Source of the DNA: Polaribacter pacificus
Lineage (GTDB): Bacteria; Bacteroidota; Bacteroidia; Flavobacteriales; Flavobacteriaceae
Reading direction: 5' to 3'
DNA: 64,000 bases
NCBI RefSeq assembly: GCF_038024035.1
Contig: NZ_CP150664.1
Location: 1,922,001-1,986,000 of the forward strand
The stretch's first letter is position 1; each line of letters begins with the position of its first letter. This document shows positions 50,854 to 61,012 of this stretch, piece after piece. The notes beneath the pieces are model-generated. The model had not been told where the DNA came from. It searched no databases and worked only from the letters and a program-made list of their open reading frames with translations. A program made the translations under genes and the position numbers.

Positions 50854-53800
50854 TTGAAAAACGTGAAGTTTCATAGGTTTTTATGCTGTGCCATTATTGC
50901 ATTTTTAGCAACTGCGACTTCCTACTCACAAACCAAAACCACAGCTAGAGATTCCATTGTTAAAGACACGGTTTCTCCGCTTAGATATACCTTTAAATCT
51001 TCTCAACAAGGGAGTCTCTTTTTAAACAAACCATCTAGCATAGAAGTAAGGTTTGATAAGGGTTTAAACAAGTATATCATCCAAGAAAAAATTGGTTCTT
51101 ATAAAATTGGAAACCCCAAATATTTATCACTTAAAGAGTATCAAGAATATCGCTTAAAAAATGATGTAAAAAGTTATTTTAAAAATAAGATTGATGCTTT
51201 AAACAGTAAAAAGAAAGGAGTAGACGATGTGCAAAAGAACCTTCTACCTACTTACTATGTCAATTCTAAATTTTTTGAATCTGTTTTTGGTAGCAATAGT
51301 GTAGAAGTAACTCCAACAGGTAGCATTTCTCTTAAATTTGGTGGAATTTATCAGAATGTAGACAATCCTCAAATATCAGAAAACAACCGAAGTAGTTTTA
51401 CTTTTGATTTTGATCAGCAAATTACAGCAAGCATCACCGCTAAAATAGGTGAACGATTAAAAGTTACCGCAGATTATGATACGCAGGCCTCTTTTGATTT
51501 TCAAAACCTTTTTAAATTAGAATACACGCCAACAGAAGATGATATTATTCGGAAAATTGAGGCAGGAAATATCTCAATGCCGATTAAAAATTCGCTGATC
51601 AATGGTGCTCAGAGTTTGTTCGGAGCAAAAACTGAATTGCAATTTGGAAAGACCAAAGTTACTGCTGTAATTTCTCAGCAGAATTCAGAAAGCAAGAACA
51701 TCGTTTCTGAGACAGGAGGCTATATTACTCCTTTTGAACTGCGTGCAACTGATTATGATGACAATCGTCATTTTTTCTTGGCTCAATATTTTAGAACCCA
51801 ATACAAAACAGCTTTACAAAATTACCCACTAATTAGTAGCCCAATTAAGATTACCCGATTAGAAGTTTGGGTGACTAATAAAAATGCCAATACAGAAAAC
51901 TTTAGAAATATTGTTGCCTTTGCAGATCTTGGAGAATCTGAACCAAATGAGTTTGTTAACTCAAACATAAACCCAACGAGCCCACCAACAGTTCTCGGTA
52001 AAAATATCCCTGCAAATGAGGCAAATGAGCTCTCGTCATTTTTAGTACTCAATAGCCCAATTAGAGATATATCAACTGTTGATGATGCCCTAAGTTCTAG
52101 TTTTAATATGAAACAAGGAACCGATTATTCAGTTTTACAGAACGCAAGAAAATTAAATGAATCAGAGTATACATTTAACTCACAACTGGGGTTTATCTCT
52201 TTAAATAGAAAACTAAATGAAGGAGAAGTATTAGCAGTTGCCTATGAGTACACTGTGGTCGGTAGTGATAAATCGTCTTATAAAGTTGGAGAGTTTACCA
52301 ACGACGGAATTGTGGCACCAGAAAACTTGGCCGTAAAATTATTGCGAAGTGAAATCATCACCACAAAGAGAACGGTTGCTGGAGTCGAAGAGCAGTTTCC
52401 TCTTTGGAAATTGATGATGAAAAACGTGTATGCTTTAGGTGTGTTTCCGATCAACCCTAATGGTTTTAGATTTGAAGTTTTATACAGAGATGACCTTACA
52501 GGGATCTCAACTAATACACTTCAGAACGCGAGTACTCCAGACATCAATACAAAGCCATTGTTGAAAGTGCTTAATCTAGATCAATTAAATCAAAGTTTGA
52601 TCACGGTTCCCAATGGAGATGGTTTCTTTGATTTTGTAGAAAACATTACGGTAAATTCAAGCAAGGGTTTTGTAATTTTTCCTGATACAGAGCCTTTTGG
52701 AACAGGCTTAAAAAGCGTATTAACAACTGCAAGTGATCAAAGCAGCTATGTTTTTAGCGAGTTGTATAGCAATACCAAAGCGCAGGCAAAAAACAATTTT
52801 CAAAACAAGGACAAATTTCTTTTAAAAGGATACGCCAAAACAGAAAATAATGGCAGTATTTCTTTAAATGCATTTAATGTTCCTCAGGGTTCTGTAAAGG
52901 TCACAGCTGGAGGAAGACAGCTGGTAGAAGGAATGGATTATACTGTTGATTATCGATTTGGAAAAGTACAGATTATTGATGCAGGGCTACAAGCATCTGG
53001 AATTCCAATTAATGTATCAACAGAAAATAATGCTGTTTTTAATCAGCAACGTAAAACTTTTTTAGGTCTTGATATTGAGCATCAATTTTCTGATGAATTT
53101 ATAGTTGGAGCAACGGTGGTAAATGTCAATGAACGACCGGTAACTCAAAAAGCAAATTACGGACAAGATCCAATAAACAATACCATGTTTGGTTTAAATG
53201 TGGATTATGCTACAGAAGTTCCGCTTTTTACAAGACTTGCTAATAAACTCCCTTTTGTAAGTACAGATGTTCCTTCTAATTTGTCCATTAGAGCAGATAT
53301 GGCTTATTTATTACCTGGGACTCCTAGCGGGATAGATGTCAACGGACAGGCCACTACCTATGTTGATGATTTTGAAGCTTCACAGATTCCAATTGATTTG
53401 CTGTCGCCTTTAAGTTGGTTTACGGCGAGCACGCCTGATACTCCAACTTTTCCTAATTTTAATGGTGATAAAAAAAATGACCTTTCTTATAACAATCAGC
53501 GGGCAAAATTATCTTGGTATTCTGTAGATCAAATTTTTTATGGAAATGGTGCTAAACCAGCAAACATAGACAACGTAGAACTGTCAAGAAGTGAAGTTCG
53601 TCAAATTGGGTATGCAGAATTGTTTCCCAATACTGATTTGGACATTACTCAAAACACCTTGGTAAGAACCTTAGATTTGGCATATTTTCCTTCAGAAAGA
53701 GGGACTTATAATATGGATGATACCAATGCAAATGGAACTGTTTTAAATAATCCAGAAACTAGGTGGGGTGGTATCATGAGACCTTTAACCACCAATAATT

Positions 53801-56800
53801 TTGATCAAGCAAATGTTGAGTACATTCAATTTTGGATTAAAGATCCCTATCAAGATTATTCCATCACCAATGAAGAAGGTCTTCCAATAGGAATAGATCC
53901 TAAGAATCCATTAAATCAGGTTGGAGATTTGTATTTTAACTTGGGAAACATCTCTGAGGACATTTTAAAGGACAATCGTAAAATGTATGAAAATGGGCTG
54001 CCTACAGATGGATCAACCAGAAATACGATACCAACCAATTGGGGTAATATACCCTTAAATCAATCCATTGTTTATGCTTTTGATGAGAATGATTTATCTC
54101 GAAAAAATCAAGATATTGGTTTAGATGGAATTAAAAATGAAGATGAAGCAGCATTTTTCTCTAATTTGGGAATCAATATTGCCAATTTAAACCCTAAAGA
54201 TATTGCTTCTGATAACTTTCAATATTTTAGAGGAAGTGATTTAGATGCTAAGAATGCAACTATTTTAACTCGATATAAAAACTTCAACAATACCGAAGGG
54301 AATTCACCAACAGCAAACCAATCTTTAGAACCCTATCCAACTTCTGCAAGTTCATATCCAGATACAGAAGACATTAATAAGGATCAAACCATGAACACTG
54401 TTGAGAGTTATTTTGAATACAAGATATCCCTCGATAAAAATAATTTGGTAAAAGGAGTCAATAATATAGTTGATGAAAAAGAAACAACTGTAACCTTACC
54501 TGATGGTAGTTCTAGACGAACCAAATGGTATCAGTTTCGAATTCCAGTTAGAAGTGGCGTTCCTATTAATGGGATCACAGATTTTAATAGCATTCGATTT
54601 ATCAGAATGTATTTAACCAAATTTAAAATGCCGGTAGTTTTGCGTTTTGGTCAATTAGAGTTGGTTAGAAGTGATTATAGACGTTATACAAAAACCTTAG
54701 ATCCTTCTGTTAGTCCACAAAAAGAGTTAACCCAACAACAGGTAAATGATTTTGAAGTCGGGGTGGTAAATATTGAACAAAATGAAGGTAGATATGTGGT
54801 TCCTCCAGGAATAATAAGAGAACAATTACAAGGAACATCAACCATACAACAGCAAAATGAACAATCTGTTTCTATCAAGGTTTCAAATCTAGGACCCAAT
54901 GAAATTAGAGCTATTTATAAAAATGTAAGTGTAGATTTGCGGATGTATAAAGAACTTCAGATGTTCTTGCACGCAGAACCTTTGGTAACCGGAAGTATTG
55001 CAGATGATGATTTGGTGGCAATTGTGAGATTAGGGACAGATCTAGATGAAAATTTTTACCAGTTAGAAATCCCTTTAAAAATTTCTCAAAATGGAAGCCT
55101 GGTCCCGACAAGTGTTTGGCCCGAGGCCAATAACTTACAAGCGACTTTAGAAAAATTAGGACAGCTTAAACTACAAAGAGATGCTAATATTCTTAACTCT
55201 GGTGGAGCGGTAGCGGTAAACAAATTATACCCATTTCCTTCAGGTTCTGACCCTAAAGAGTTAATCCTACGGGTTAAGGGGAACCCCACATTGGCATCGG
55301 TTAGAACCTTAATGTTAGGGGTTAAAAATAGTGCTACCACAGCTAAAAGTGCCGAAATTTGGTTTAATGAGCTTCGCGCCGCAGGGTTTGACAATCAAGG
55401 AGGGTGGGCAGCAGTTATAAGTGCTGATACAAATTTTGCAGATGTCATTGATTTGTCCTTAACCGGGAAAGTGCAAACCATGGGCTTTGGGAATGTAGAG
55501 GATCGTGTAAATCAAAGGAGTATAGAAGAAGTAAAACAATACGATTTTTCAACCAATATTAAACTCGGAAAGATGCTTCCTCAACATTGGGGCATCCAAT
55601 TGCCTTTAAGTTATAGTATAGGAGAAGAGTTTAAAGACCCCAAATATGATCCACAGTATCAAGATGTAAAGTTTGCAGATGCCAAAGACAGCAATCCAAA
55701 TAGTATTAATGCACAAGATTACACCATTAGAAAGAGTGTTAGTTTTATAAATGTAAAAAAGAAAAAGAATCCAAAATCAACCAAAAAACCAAAATTCTAC
55801 GATGTAGAAAACCTGTCTTTTTCTTATGCCTTTTCTGAAGAGTTTCACAAGGATTATACGATAGAAAAGTACCTAAATAAAAATTTAACAACCTCAGCAA
55901 GTTATAATTTTCAGATTCAATCAAAATTTTTAGAACCTTTTAAAAACAGTAAAATGTTTGCTAAAAGCAAGTATTTTCAATTTATAAAAGATATAAACCT
56001 TAAGCTATTGCCAACAAGTTTTGGGGTAAATTCTCGTATTACTCGTAGTTTTAATCAACAAAAATCAAGAAACTTAATAGAAGGTCTGTCATCTCAGCCA
56101 ACGCTTACTCAGCGTAAATTTTTATTTGATTGGGATTATACGGTTGCTTTTGATTTGACAAAATCTCTAGAATTAAACTTTAACGCAAACAACAACTATA
56201 TAAATGATGTTTTAGATTTTAAGGAAGATGACGGAATCTATACTGGCTTCTTTAACATTGGTAGACCTAATCATTATAACCAAAACTTAAAAGCAACCTA
56301 TAAACTGCCTCTTGATAAATTTCCTTTTTTAGGTTTTGTCAATTCACAGTACTCTTACAATGCAACTTTTGATTGGCAAGCGAGTTCACAGACCTATCAA
56401 GATAAAATAGGAAACCTATTACAAAACTCAAACACACATAATTTTAATAGTAAGTTTAATTTTACAAAATTGTATCAAGATCTTGGGCTTAAAAAGTTGT
56501 TTGTTCGTGCTCCAAAGCCAAAAAAACCGACTATTAACAGCAACCCGAGACTTCCTAGTATCAGAAAAGCTACTATAGATGATGTAGCCCCCCCCGAAAC
56601 CTTTAAGGATAAATTTTTATTAGGGATGTACAATTTTCTTACCATTGTTAAAACAGGGCAGCTGAGTTACGCTTCAAACAACGGGACCTTACTACCTGGA
56701 TATACAGGTACTGCTGGCTTTTTGGGGACTGATCAAATTAACGGAGGATTAGCACCTTCTTTAGGTTTTGTTTTTGGAAGTCAGGTAGATATCAGAAACA

Positions 56801-57966
56801 CAGCTTTATCTAAAGGATGGCTAGTAGCACCAAGAAATCAAAATACAGGAGAGTATTATAATAAAACTTATAGCAACACATCGTATAATAAATTTGATCT
56901 CTCGGTTTCTATTCAGCCAATAAAAGATTTAACTGTAGAGCTGTTCGGAAATAAAATTCGTACTAAAAACATTTCACAGCAACTCGATATTATAGATGAT
57001 GGTAGCACTTTTGGAGCTTTGGCAGAGACACCACTCTTTGAAAGCGGGAATTTTAGCACTAGTTATTCTATGCTTTCTACCGTTTTTAAAGACTCAGATG
57101 TTTTATTTCAAAATCTATTAAATAATAGAACTGAGATTGCTCAAAGATTATCTGATCAATCAGGGCTTCCGTTAAATGGTTTTAAGGAAAGTGGACAACA
57201 AGTTTTATTACCCGCTTTTGTGGCCGCCTATTCTGGAGAGAGTTCAAGTAAGGTTGGGCTTGGCGTTTTTAAAAACCTCCCGATTCCAAACTGGACTTTT
57301 CGATATAGAGGCTTGATGAATCTAGATTGGTTTAAAGATAATTTTTCAAGTTTTGTAATTTCTAACGGATACAAATCTTCCTACACAGTAGCAAATTACA
57401 CCAACAATCTTCAATTTGATGCTAGTAAACCAACTCAAGTAAATGCTTCGGGTAATTACCAACCAGAGTTGTTGGTTTCTTCTCTAAGTTTAATTGATGA
57501 GTTTTCTCCCCTAATTAAAATTGATGTAAAAATGAGAAATTCATTTTCTTTTGTGGGTGAAATAAGAAGAGATAGAACGCTAACTCTAAACTTTGACAAT
57601 AGTACTTTAACAGATGTAAAAGGGACAGAATTTATCGTTGGCTTGGGCTATAAGATCTCAAATGTTGGCTTTAGAACCAACTTTATTGGAAAGAATCAAC
57701 AGTTAAGAGGTGATATCAACCTGCGCGCAAATCTTTCAATTAGAGATAATTTAACCATGATTCGTTCTTTAGATGTAGAAAATAATCAAATAAGTGGTGG
57801 TCAAAAACTTTTATCTATTAAATTTGCGGCAGATTATAAATTAAATACTAGTTTAACGGCTTCGTTTTATTACAATCACAATACTTCGAAATATGCCATT
57901 TCAACAACCTTTCCGAGACAGACAATCAATGCAGGGTTGAACATAATTTACAATTTAGGAAACTAA
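50854..57966 (+). CDS. sprA: SprA, type IX secretion outer-membrane translocon
   Basis: This 2370-aa protein is the giant beta-barrel through which type IX secretion substrates cross the outer membrane, needed for flavobacterial gliding and SprB export. It begins with a signal peptide (ending ATATSYSQ). Long N-terminal-motif repeats and barrel sequences follow (YVDDFEASQIPIDL; RWGGIMRPLTTNNFDQANVEYIQFW). The C-terminus is INAGLNIIYNLGN. The start is TTG at 50854 or GTG at 50863; no ATG is available. The ruvA-sprA-gcvH order is common in flavobacteria. Confidence 0.95.
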   Translation: MKNVKFHRFLCCAIIAFLATATSYSQTKTTARDSIVKDTVSPLRYTFKSSQQGSLFLNKPSSIEVRFDKGLNKYIIQEKIGSYKIGNPKYLSLKEYQEYRLKNDVKSYFKNKIDALNSKKKGVDDVQKNLLPTYYVNSKFFESVFGSNSVEVTPTGSISLKFGGIYQNVDNPQISENNRSSFTFDFDQQITASITAKIGERLKVTADYDTQASFDFQNLFKLEYTPTEDDIIRKIEAGNISMPIKNSLINGAQSLFGAKTELQFGKTKVTAVISQQNSESKNIVSETGGYITPFELRATDYDDNRHFFLAQYFRTQYKTALQNYPLISSPIKITRLEVWVTNKNANTENFRNIVAFADLGESEPNEFVNSNINPTSPPTVLGKNIPANEANELSSFLVLNSPIRDISTVDDALSSSFNMKQGTDYSVLQNARKLNESEYTFNSQLGFISLNRKLNEGEVLAVAYEYTVVGSDKSSYKVGEFTNDGIVAPENLAVKLLRSEIITTKRTVAGVEEQFPLWKLMMKNVYALGVFPINPNGFRFEVLYRDDLTGISTNTLQNASTPDINTKPLLKVLNLDQLNQSLITVPNGDGFFDFVENITVNSSKGFVIFPDTEPFGTGLKSVLTTASDQSSYVFSELYSNTKAQAKNNFQNKDKFLLKGYAKTENNGSISLNAFNVPQGSVKVTAGGRQLVEGMDYTVDYRFGKVQIIDAGLQASGIPINVSTENNAVFNQQRKTFLGLDIEHQFSDEFIVGATVVNVNERPVTQKANYGQDPINNTMFGLNVDYATEVPLFTRLANKLPFVSTDVPSNLSIRADMAYLLPGTPSGIDVNGQATTYVDDFEASQIPIDLLSPLSWFTASTPDTPTFPNFNGDKKNDLSYNNQRAKLSWYSVDQIFYGNGAKPANIDNVELSRSEVRQIGYAELFPNTDLDITQNTLVRTLDLAYFPSERGTYNMDDTNANGTVLNNPETRWGGIMRPLTTNNFDQANVEYIQFWIKDPYQDYSITNEEGLPIGIDPKNPLNQVGDLYFNLGNISEDILKDNRKMYENGLPTDGSTRNTIPTNWGNIPLNQSIVYAFDENDLSRKNQDIGLDGIKNEDEAAFFSNLGINIANLNPKDIASDNFQYFRGSDLDAKNATILTRYKNFNNTEGNSPTANQSLEPYPTSASSYPDTEDINKDQTMNTVESYFEYKISLDKNNLVKGVNNIVDEKETTVTLPDGSSRRTKWYQFRIPVRSGVPINGITDFNSIRFIRMYLTKFKMPVVLRFGQLELVRSDYRRYTKTLDPSVSPQKELTQQQVNDFEVGVVNIEQNEGRYVVPPGIIREQLQGTSTIQQQNEQSVSIKVSNLGPNEIRAIYKNVSVDLRMYKELQMFLHAEPLVTGSIADDDLVAIVRLGTDLDENFYQLEIPLKISQNGSLVPTSVWPEANNLQATLEKLGQLKLQRDANILNSGGAVAVNKLYPFPSGSDPKELILRVKGNPTLASVRTLMLGVKNSATTAKSAEIWFNELRAAGFDNQGGWAAVISADTNFADVIDLSLTGKVQTMGFGNVEDRVNQRSIEEVKQYDFSTNIKLGKMLPQHWGIQLPLSYSIGEEFKDPKYDPQYQDVKFADAKDSNPNSINAQDYTIRKSVSFINVKKKKNPKSTKKPKFYDVENLSFSYAFSEEFHKDYTIEKYLNKNLTTSASYNFQIQSKFLEPFKNSKMFAKSKYFQFIKDINLKLLPTSFGVNSRITRSFNQQKSRNLIEGLSSQPTLTQRKFLFDWDYTVAFDLTKSLELNFNANNNYINDVLDFKEDDGIYTGFFNIGRPNHYNQNLKATYKLPLDKFPFLGFVNSQYSYNATFDWQASSQTYQDKIGNLLQNSNTHNFNSKFNFTKLYQDLGLKKLFVRAPKPKKPTINSNPRLPSIRKATIDDVAPPETFKDKFLLGMYNFLTIVKTGQLSYASNNGTLLPGYTGTAGFLGTDQINGGLAPSLGFVFGSQVDIRNTALSKGWLVAPRNQNTGEYYNKTYSNTSYNKFDLSVSIQPIKDLTVELFGNKIRTKNISQQLDIIDDGSTFGALAETPLFESGNFSTSYSMLSTVFKDSDVLFQNLLNNRTEIAQRLSDQSGLPLNGFKESGQQVLLPAFVAAYSGESSSKVGLGVFKNLPIPNWTFRYRGLMNLDWFKDNFSSFVISNGYKSSYTVANYTNNLQFDASKPTQVNASGNYQPELLVSSLSLIDEFSPLIKIDVKMRNSFSFVGEIRRDRTLTLNFDNSTLTDVKGTEFIVGLGYKISNVGFRTNFIGKNQQLRGDINLRANLSIRDNLTMIRSLDVENNQISGGQKLLSIKFAADYKLNTSLTASFYYNHNTSKYAISTTFPRQTINAGLNIIYNLGN

Positions 57967-57994
57967 ACATTAACAATTATAAAATTAGATTACA

Positions 57995-58375
57995 ATGAAC
58001 ATTCCATCAGAATTAAAGTACACCAAAGACCACGAATGGGTTAGAGTAGAAGGCGACACAGTAACTATTGGAATTACTGATTTTGCACAAAGTGAATTAG
58101 GGGACATCGTATATGTAGATGTTGACACATTAGACGATACTGTAGAAAAAGACGAAGTTTTCGGATCTGTAGAAGCTGTAAAAACAGTTTCAGATTTATT
58201 TATGCCAGTTACTGGAGAGGTTACTGAGTTTAACGAAGGTTTAGAAGATGAACCAGAATTAGTAAACAAAGATCCCTACGGAGCAGGATGGATGATTAAG
58301 GTGACTGTTTCTGATGCTTCTCAACTAGATGATTTATTAGATGCTGAAGCTTATACAAACCTTATACAAGGATAG
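57995..58375 (+). CDS. gcvH: Glycine cleavage system H protein
   Basis: This 126-aa lipoyl carrier shuttles the aminomethyl group in glycine cleavage. The lipoylated Lys is Lys63 in [13 protein letters not shown]. The N-terminus ([19 protein letters not shown]) and acidic C-terminal part are typical. It lies 28 bp after sprA. The downstream VanZ-like gene starts inside its last 35 bp. The other glycine-cleavage genes are not nearby. Confidence 0.96.
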   Translation: MNIPSELKYTKDHEWVRVEGDTVTIGITDFAQSELGDIVYVDVDTLDDTVEKDEVFGSVEAVKTVSDLFMPVTGEVTEFNEGLEDEPELVNKDPYGAGWMIKVTVSDASQLDDLLDAEAYTNLIQG

Positions 58376-58718
58376 GTTTATATATGTAGCCATTGCTGTT
58401 ACATGTCTAATTGCTTTTTTAAGTTTAATCCAATTGGGTAAAGCCCCCATTTCGGTTTCACATGCAGACAAGTTTCAACATGCAATTGCGTATTGTACTC
58501 TGGGCTTTACTTGGATTTTGGCAATTAAAAAAGCACATCAAAATCTCAAAGTTAGGTATCTAATTGCAATCGCCTGTGTAATTTATGGCATACTTATTGA
58601 AGTCTTACAAGAAACCACAACAAGTTATCGGACTGCTAGCGTCCTTGATGTAGTAGCAAACGTGGTTGGAATTTGCATCGCTTTATTGCTTTTTAAGTTA
58701 ATTTTTAAAAAAAATTAA
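58341..58718 (+). CDS. VanZ-like membrane protein
   Basis: This 125-aa protein has four hydrophobic segments and the VanZ-family block [20 protein letters not shown], with a later [24 protein letters not shown]. The family is named for a teicoplanin-resistance gene, but its biochemical role is unknown. The ATG at 58341 overlaps gcvH by 35 bp in another frame; no later in-frame ATG would keep the first helix. It is usually found after gcvH in flavobacteria. Confidence 0.85.
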   Translation: MLKLIQTLYKDRFIYVAIAVTCLIAFLSLIQLGKAPISVSHADKFQHAIAYCTLGFTWILAIKKAHQNLKVRYLIAIACVIYGILIEVLQETTTSYRTASVLDVVANVVGICIALLLFKLIFKKN

Positions 58719-58791
58719 GCGAAATAGTAAGAAGGCTTGCATAAGTCATAAGAATTTAATTAAATTAGCGAACTATTTAAAACAAACTAGG

Positions 58792-59511
58792 ATGGAAATT
58801 AAAAAAAATCCAAAATCAAATCTTGAGAATTACTCTAAATTGTTTATTCAATTAGGTTTGGTTTTAGCACTTTTTGTGGTGTATGTATCAATGGAAAACA
58901 AAACTTACGACAAGCAAGTTGGATCGTTAGGTGATGTAACTATGGAAGATCTTTTAGAAGAGGATATTCCAATTACAGAGCGTGTTGAGCCAGAAATTCC
59001 AAAAGCAACACCTCCACCAGCACCAGAAGAAATTGAAGTTGTTGAAGATGAAAAAGAAGTTGAGGAAACTGTAATTGAAACTACTGAAACTGATGAAACT
59101 GAAGCAATTGAGGTTGAAGATATTGTAGAGGCAGAAATTGAGGAAGATATTCCAGAAGATGTACCTTTTAATATTATTGAAGAAGTTCCAGTTTTTCCAG
59201 GATGTTCTGGATCAAAACAAGAACTAACAGACTGTCTTAATGAAAAAATTAGAAGTCATGTTTTGAAAAAATTCAATAATGAATTGGCTGCAGATTTAGG
59301 TTTGCCTCCAGGGAAAAAGAAAATTTATGTTGTTTTCCGTATAGATCCTAAAGGAAACATTACAGAAATTAACGCAAGAGCTCCACACCCTAGATTAAAA
59401 CAAGAAGCAATTAGAGTAGCAAAAACACTACCTAAAATGACTCCAGGTAAACAAAGAGGGAAACCAGTAGGGATGAGATACACCTTGCCAATCTCTTTTA
59501 ACGTAGAGTAA
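58792..59511 (+). CDS. Energy transducer TonB family protein
   Basis: This 239-aa protein has one N-terminal membrane helix (about residues 18-36) and a periplasmic spacer rich in Glu, Pro and Thr (60-135) to span the periplasm. A C-terminal TonB domain (about 145-239) includes VFPGCSGSKQELTDCLNEKI, FRIDPKGNITEINARAPHPRLKQEA and PVGMRYTLPISF. It would couple proton-motive force to an outer-membrane receptor. No ExbB/ExbD genes are adjacent. A strong terminator follows. Confidence 0.92.
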   Translation: MEIKKNPKSNLENYSKLFIQLGLVLALFVVYVSMENKTYDKQVGSLGDVTMEDLLEEDIPITERVEPEIPKATPPPAPEEIEVVEDEKEVEETVIETTETDETEAIEVEDIVEAEIEEDIPEDVPFNIIEEVPVFPGCSGSKQELTDCLNEKIRSHVLKKFNNELAADLGLPPGKKKIYVVFRIDPKGNITEINARAPHPRLKQEAIRVAKTLPKMTPGKQRGKPVGMRYTLPISFNVE

Positions 59512-59523
59512 AGAAAAATACAC

Positions 59524-59558
59524 AAAAAAAAGAGCAACCGTGGTTGCTCTTTTTTTTT
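59524..59558. terminator. Rho-independent terminator
   Basis: The stem AGAGCAACC/GGTTGCTCT is flanked by A8 on the left and T8 on the right. It ends the TonB gene. Confidence 0.9.
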
Positions 59559-59641
59559 GCTCTAAAAACAGTTAAATTAGATTCTGTTTTTTAGTAGTGT
59601 TAAGCTCAGCTGTTTTAATAAAAAGAACGGTATTTATTTAG

Positions 59642-59649
59642 TATTTTTG
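59642..59649 (+). promoter_or_regulatory. Predicted -7 box of deoC
   Basis: TATTTTTG fits TAnnTTTG, 18 bp before the deoC ATG. It shows that the earlier in-frame TTG at 59647 is not the start. Confidence 0.6.
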
Positions 59650-59667
59650 TTGTACAAAAACAAAATA

Positions 59668-60411
59668 ATGAGACTGGCCAACTATATAGATTCTACCTAT
59701 TTAAAAACATCGAGTCAAGCAGGTGTTTCTTCTCAGGAAACACGAAATCTAGTTAGTGCTCTTGTTAATGAAGCAATTGAGTATCAATTTAAGGCGGTGA
59801 TGATTCGATCTCAATTTATTCCTTTGGCAAAAAATTTGATTCAAGAAGCCAAATCTAAGGTACTTGTTGGAACAGTGGTTTGTTTTCATGAAGGCAACTG
59901 TACTGTTGATGAAAAACTAAAAGAGATTAAAGAAGCATTAGCTCTAGGGGCAGATGAAGTTGATGTTGTTGTTAATTACAAAGCCTTTAAAAATAATCAG
60001 ATTGCATTGGTTAGTAATGAGCTTGTTCAGTGTACGCGCCTGGCTTTAGAGAGTGGTAAAGTCATAAAATGGATTATAGAAGTAGCTGCTTTGACAACAA
60101 GTGAGATTGCAGAAATCTCTAGTTTGATAAAAGATTTGGTGTTAGAAAAGTTTTCTTTAGCAGCAGTAGAAAGTGTTTTTGTAAAATCCTCAACAGGTTT
60201 TTATCATACTGTTGATGGAGTTCCAAATGGTGCAACGTTTACAAGTATTAGAACCATGGCAGAAAACGCAAAACCACTTAAAATTAAAGCAGCGGGCGGT
60301 ATAAAAACCAAAGGAGATCTATTAAAAATGATTACTTTAGGGGTCGATAGAATCGGGACTTCATCAGCAAAGCAGCTGATAGAAGAAACTAAGCACAGTT
60401 CAAACTATTAA
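59668..60411 (+). CDS. deoC: Deoxyribose-phosphate aldolase
   Basis: This 247-aa class I aldolase splits deoxyribose 5-phosphate to glyceraldehyde 3-phosphate and acetaldehyde in deoxynucleoside catabolism. The Schiff-base Lys is Lys173 in VKSSTGF, the second catalytic Lys is Lys207 in IKAAGGI, and VVCFHEGNCTVDEK is a family block. The ATG at 59668 is chosen because the longer form would start inside the promoter. The acyltransferase gene follows after 3 bp. Confidence 0.94.
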   Translation: MRLANYIDSTYLKTSSQAGVSSQETRNLVSALVNEAIEYQFKAVMIRSQFIPLAKNLIQEAKSKVLVGTVVCFHEGNCTVDEKLKEIKEALALGADEVDVVVNYKAFKNNQIALVSNELVQCTRLALESGKVIKWIIEVAALTTSEIAEISSLIKDLVLEKFSLAAVESVFVKSSTGFYHTVDGVPNGATFTSIRTMAENAKPLKIKAAGGIKTKGDLLKMITLGVDRIGTSSAKQLIEETKHSSNY

Positions 60412-60414
60412 AAA

Positions 60415-60990
60415 ATGGATTCATATTTTGCTCATGAAACAGCAGTGATAGACAAAGGGTGTATCATTGGTAAAGGAACAAAAATTTGGCATTTTAGTCA
60501 TATCATGCCTGAGTGTACTATTGGCAATAATTGTAATATTGGTCAGAATGTAGTAGTGTCTCCTAAGGTTGTTTTAGGAAGCAACGTTAAGGTGCAGAAT
60601 AATGTTTCTATTTATACAGGTGTTGTTTGTGAAGATGATGTCTTTTTAGGTCCCTCTATGGTGTTTACCAATGTGATCAATCCTAGGAGTGCGATTAATA
60701 GAAAAAATGAATATGTGGCGACCCGTGTTAAAAAAGGAGCGAGTATTGGCGCTAATGCAACGATTGTATGTGGACATGATATTGGAGAATATGCTTTTAT
60801 TGGAGCGGGAGCAGTTGTTGTAAAAGAAGTGCTACCTTATGCCTTAGTCGTTGGAAATCCTTCAAAGCAAATCGGTTGGATTAGTGAGTATGGCCACCGA
60901 CTCGTTTTTGATGAACAAAATTTGGCAGCATGCCCAGAAAGTGGAGATAAGTATCTACTTAAAAATAATCAGGTAACAAAAATTAAATAG
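60415..60990 (+). CDS. WbpD-like UDP-sugar N-acetyltransferase
   Basis: This 191-aa enzyme has a left-handed beta-helix fold with repeated hexapeptides (IGKGTKIW, IGNNCNIGQNVVVSP, IGANATIVCGHDIGEYAFIGAGAVV). Its nearest named relatives are WbpD/WlbB, which acetylate the 3-amino group of UDP-2-acetamido-3-amino-glucuronate for surface polysaccharide. The C-terminal extension GWISEYGHRLVFDEQNLAACPESG fits that family. The other pathway genes (wbpA, B, E) are not in the window. It is in an operon with deoC and the RemB-like gene. Confidence 0.85.
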   Translation: MDSYFAHETAVIDKGCIIGKGTKIWHFSHIMPECTIGNNCNIGQNVVVSPKVVLGSNVKVQNNVSIYTGVVCEDDVFLGPSMVFTNVINPRSAINRKNEYVATRVKKGASIGANATIVCGHDIGEYAFIGAGAVVVKEVLPYALVVGNPSKQIGWISEYGHRLVFDEQNLAACPESGDKYLLKNNQVTKIK

Positions 60991-61012
60991 CCCTCTTAAT
61001 TGCTTTAGACAG

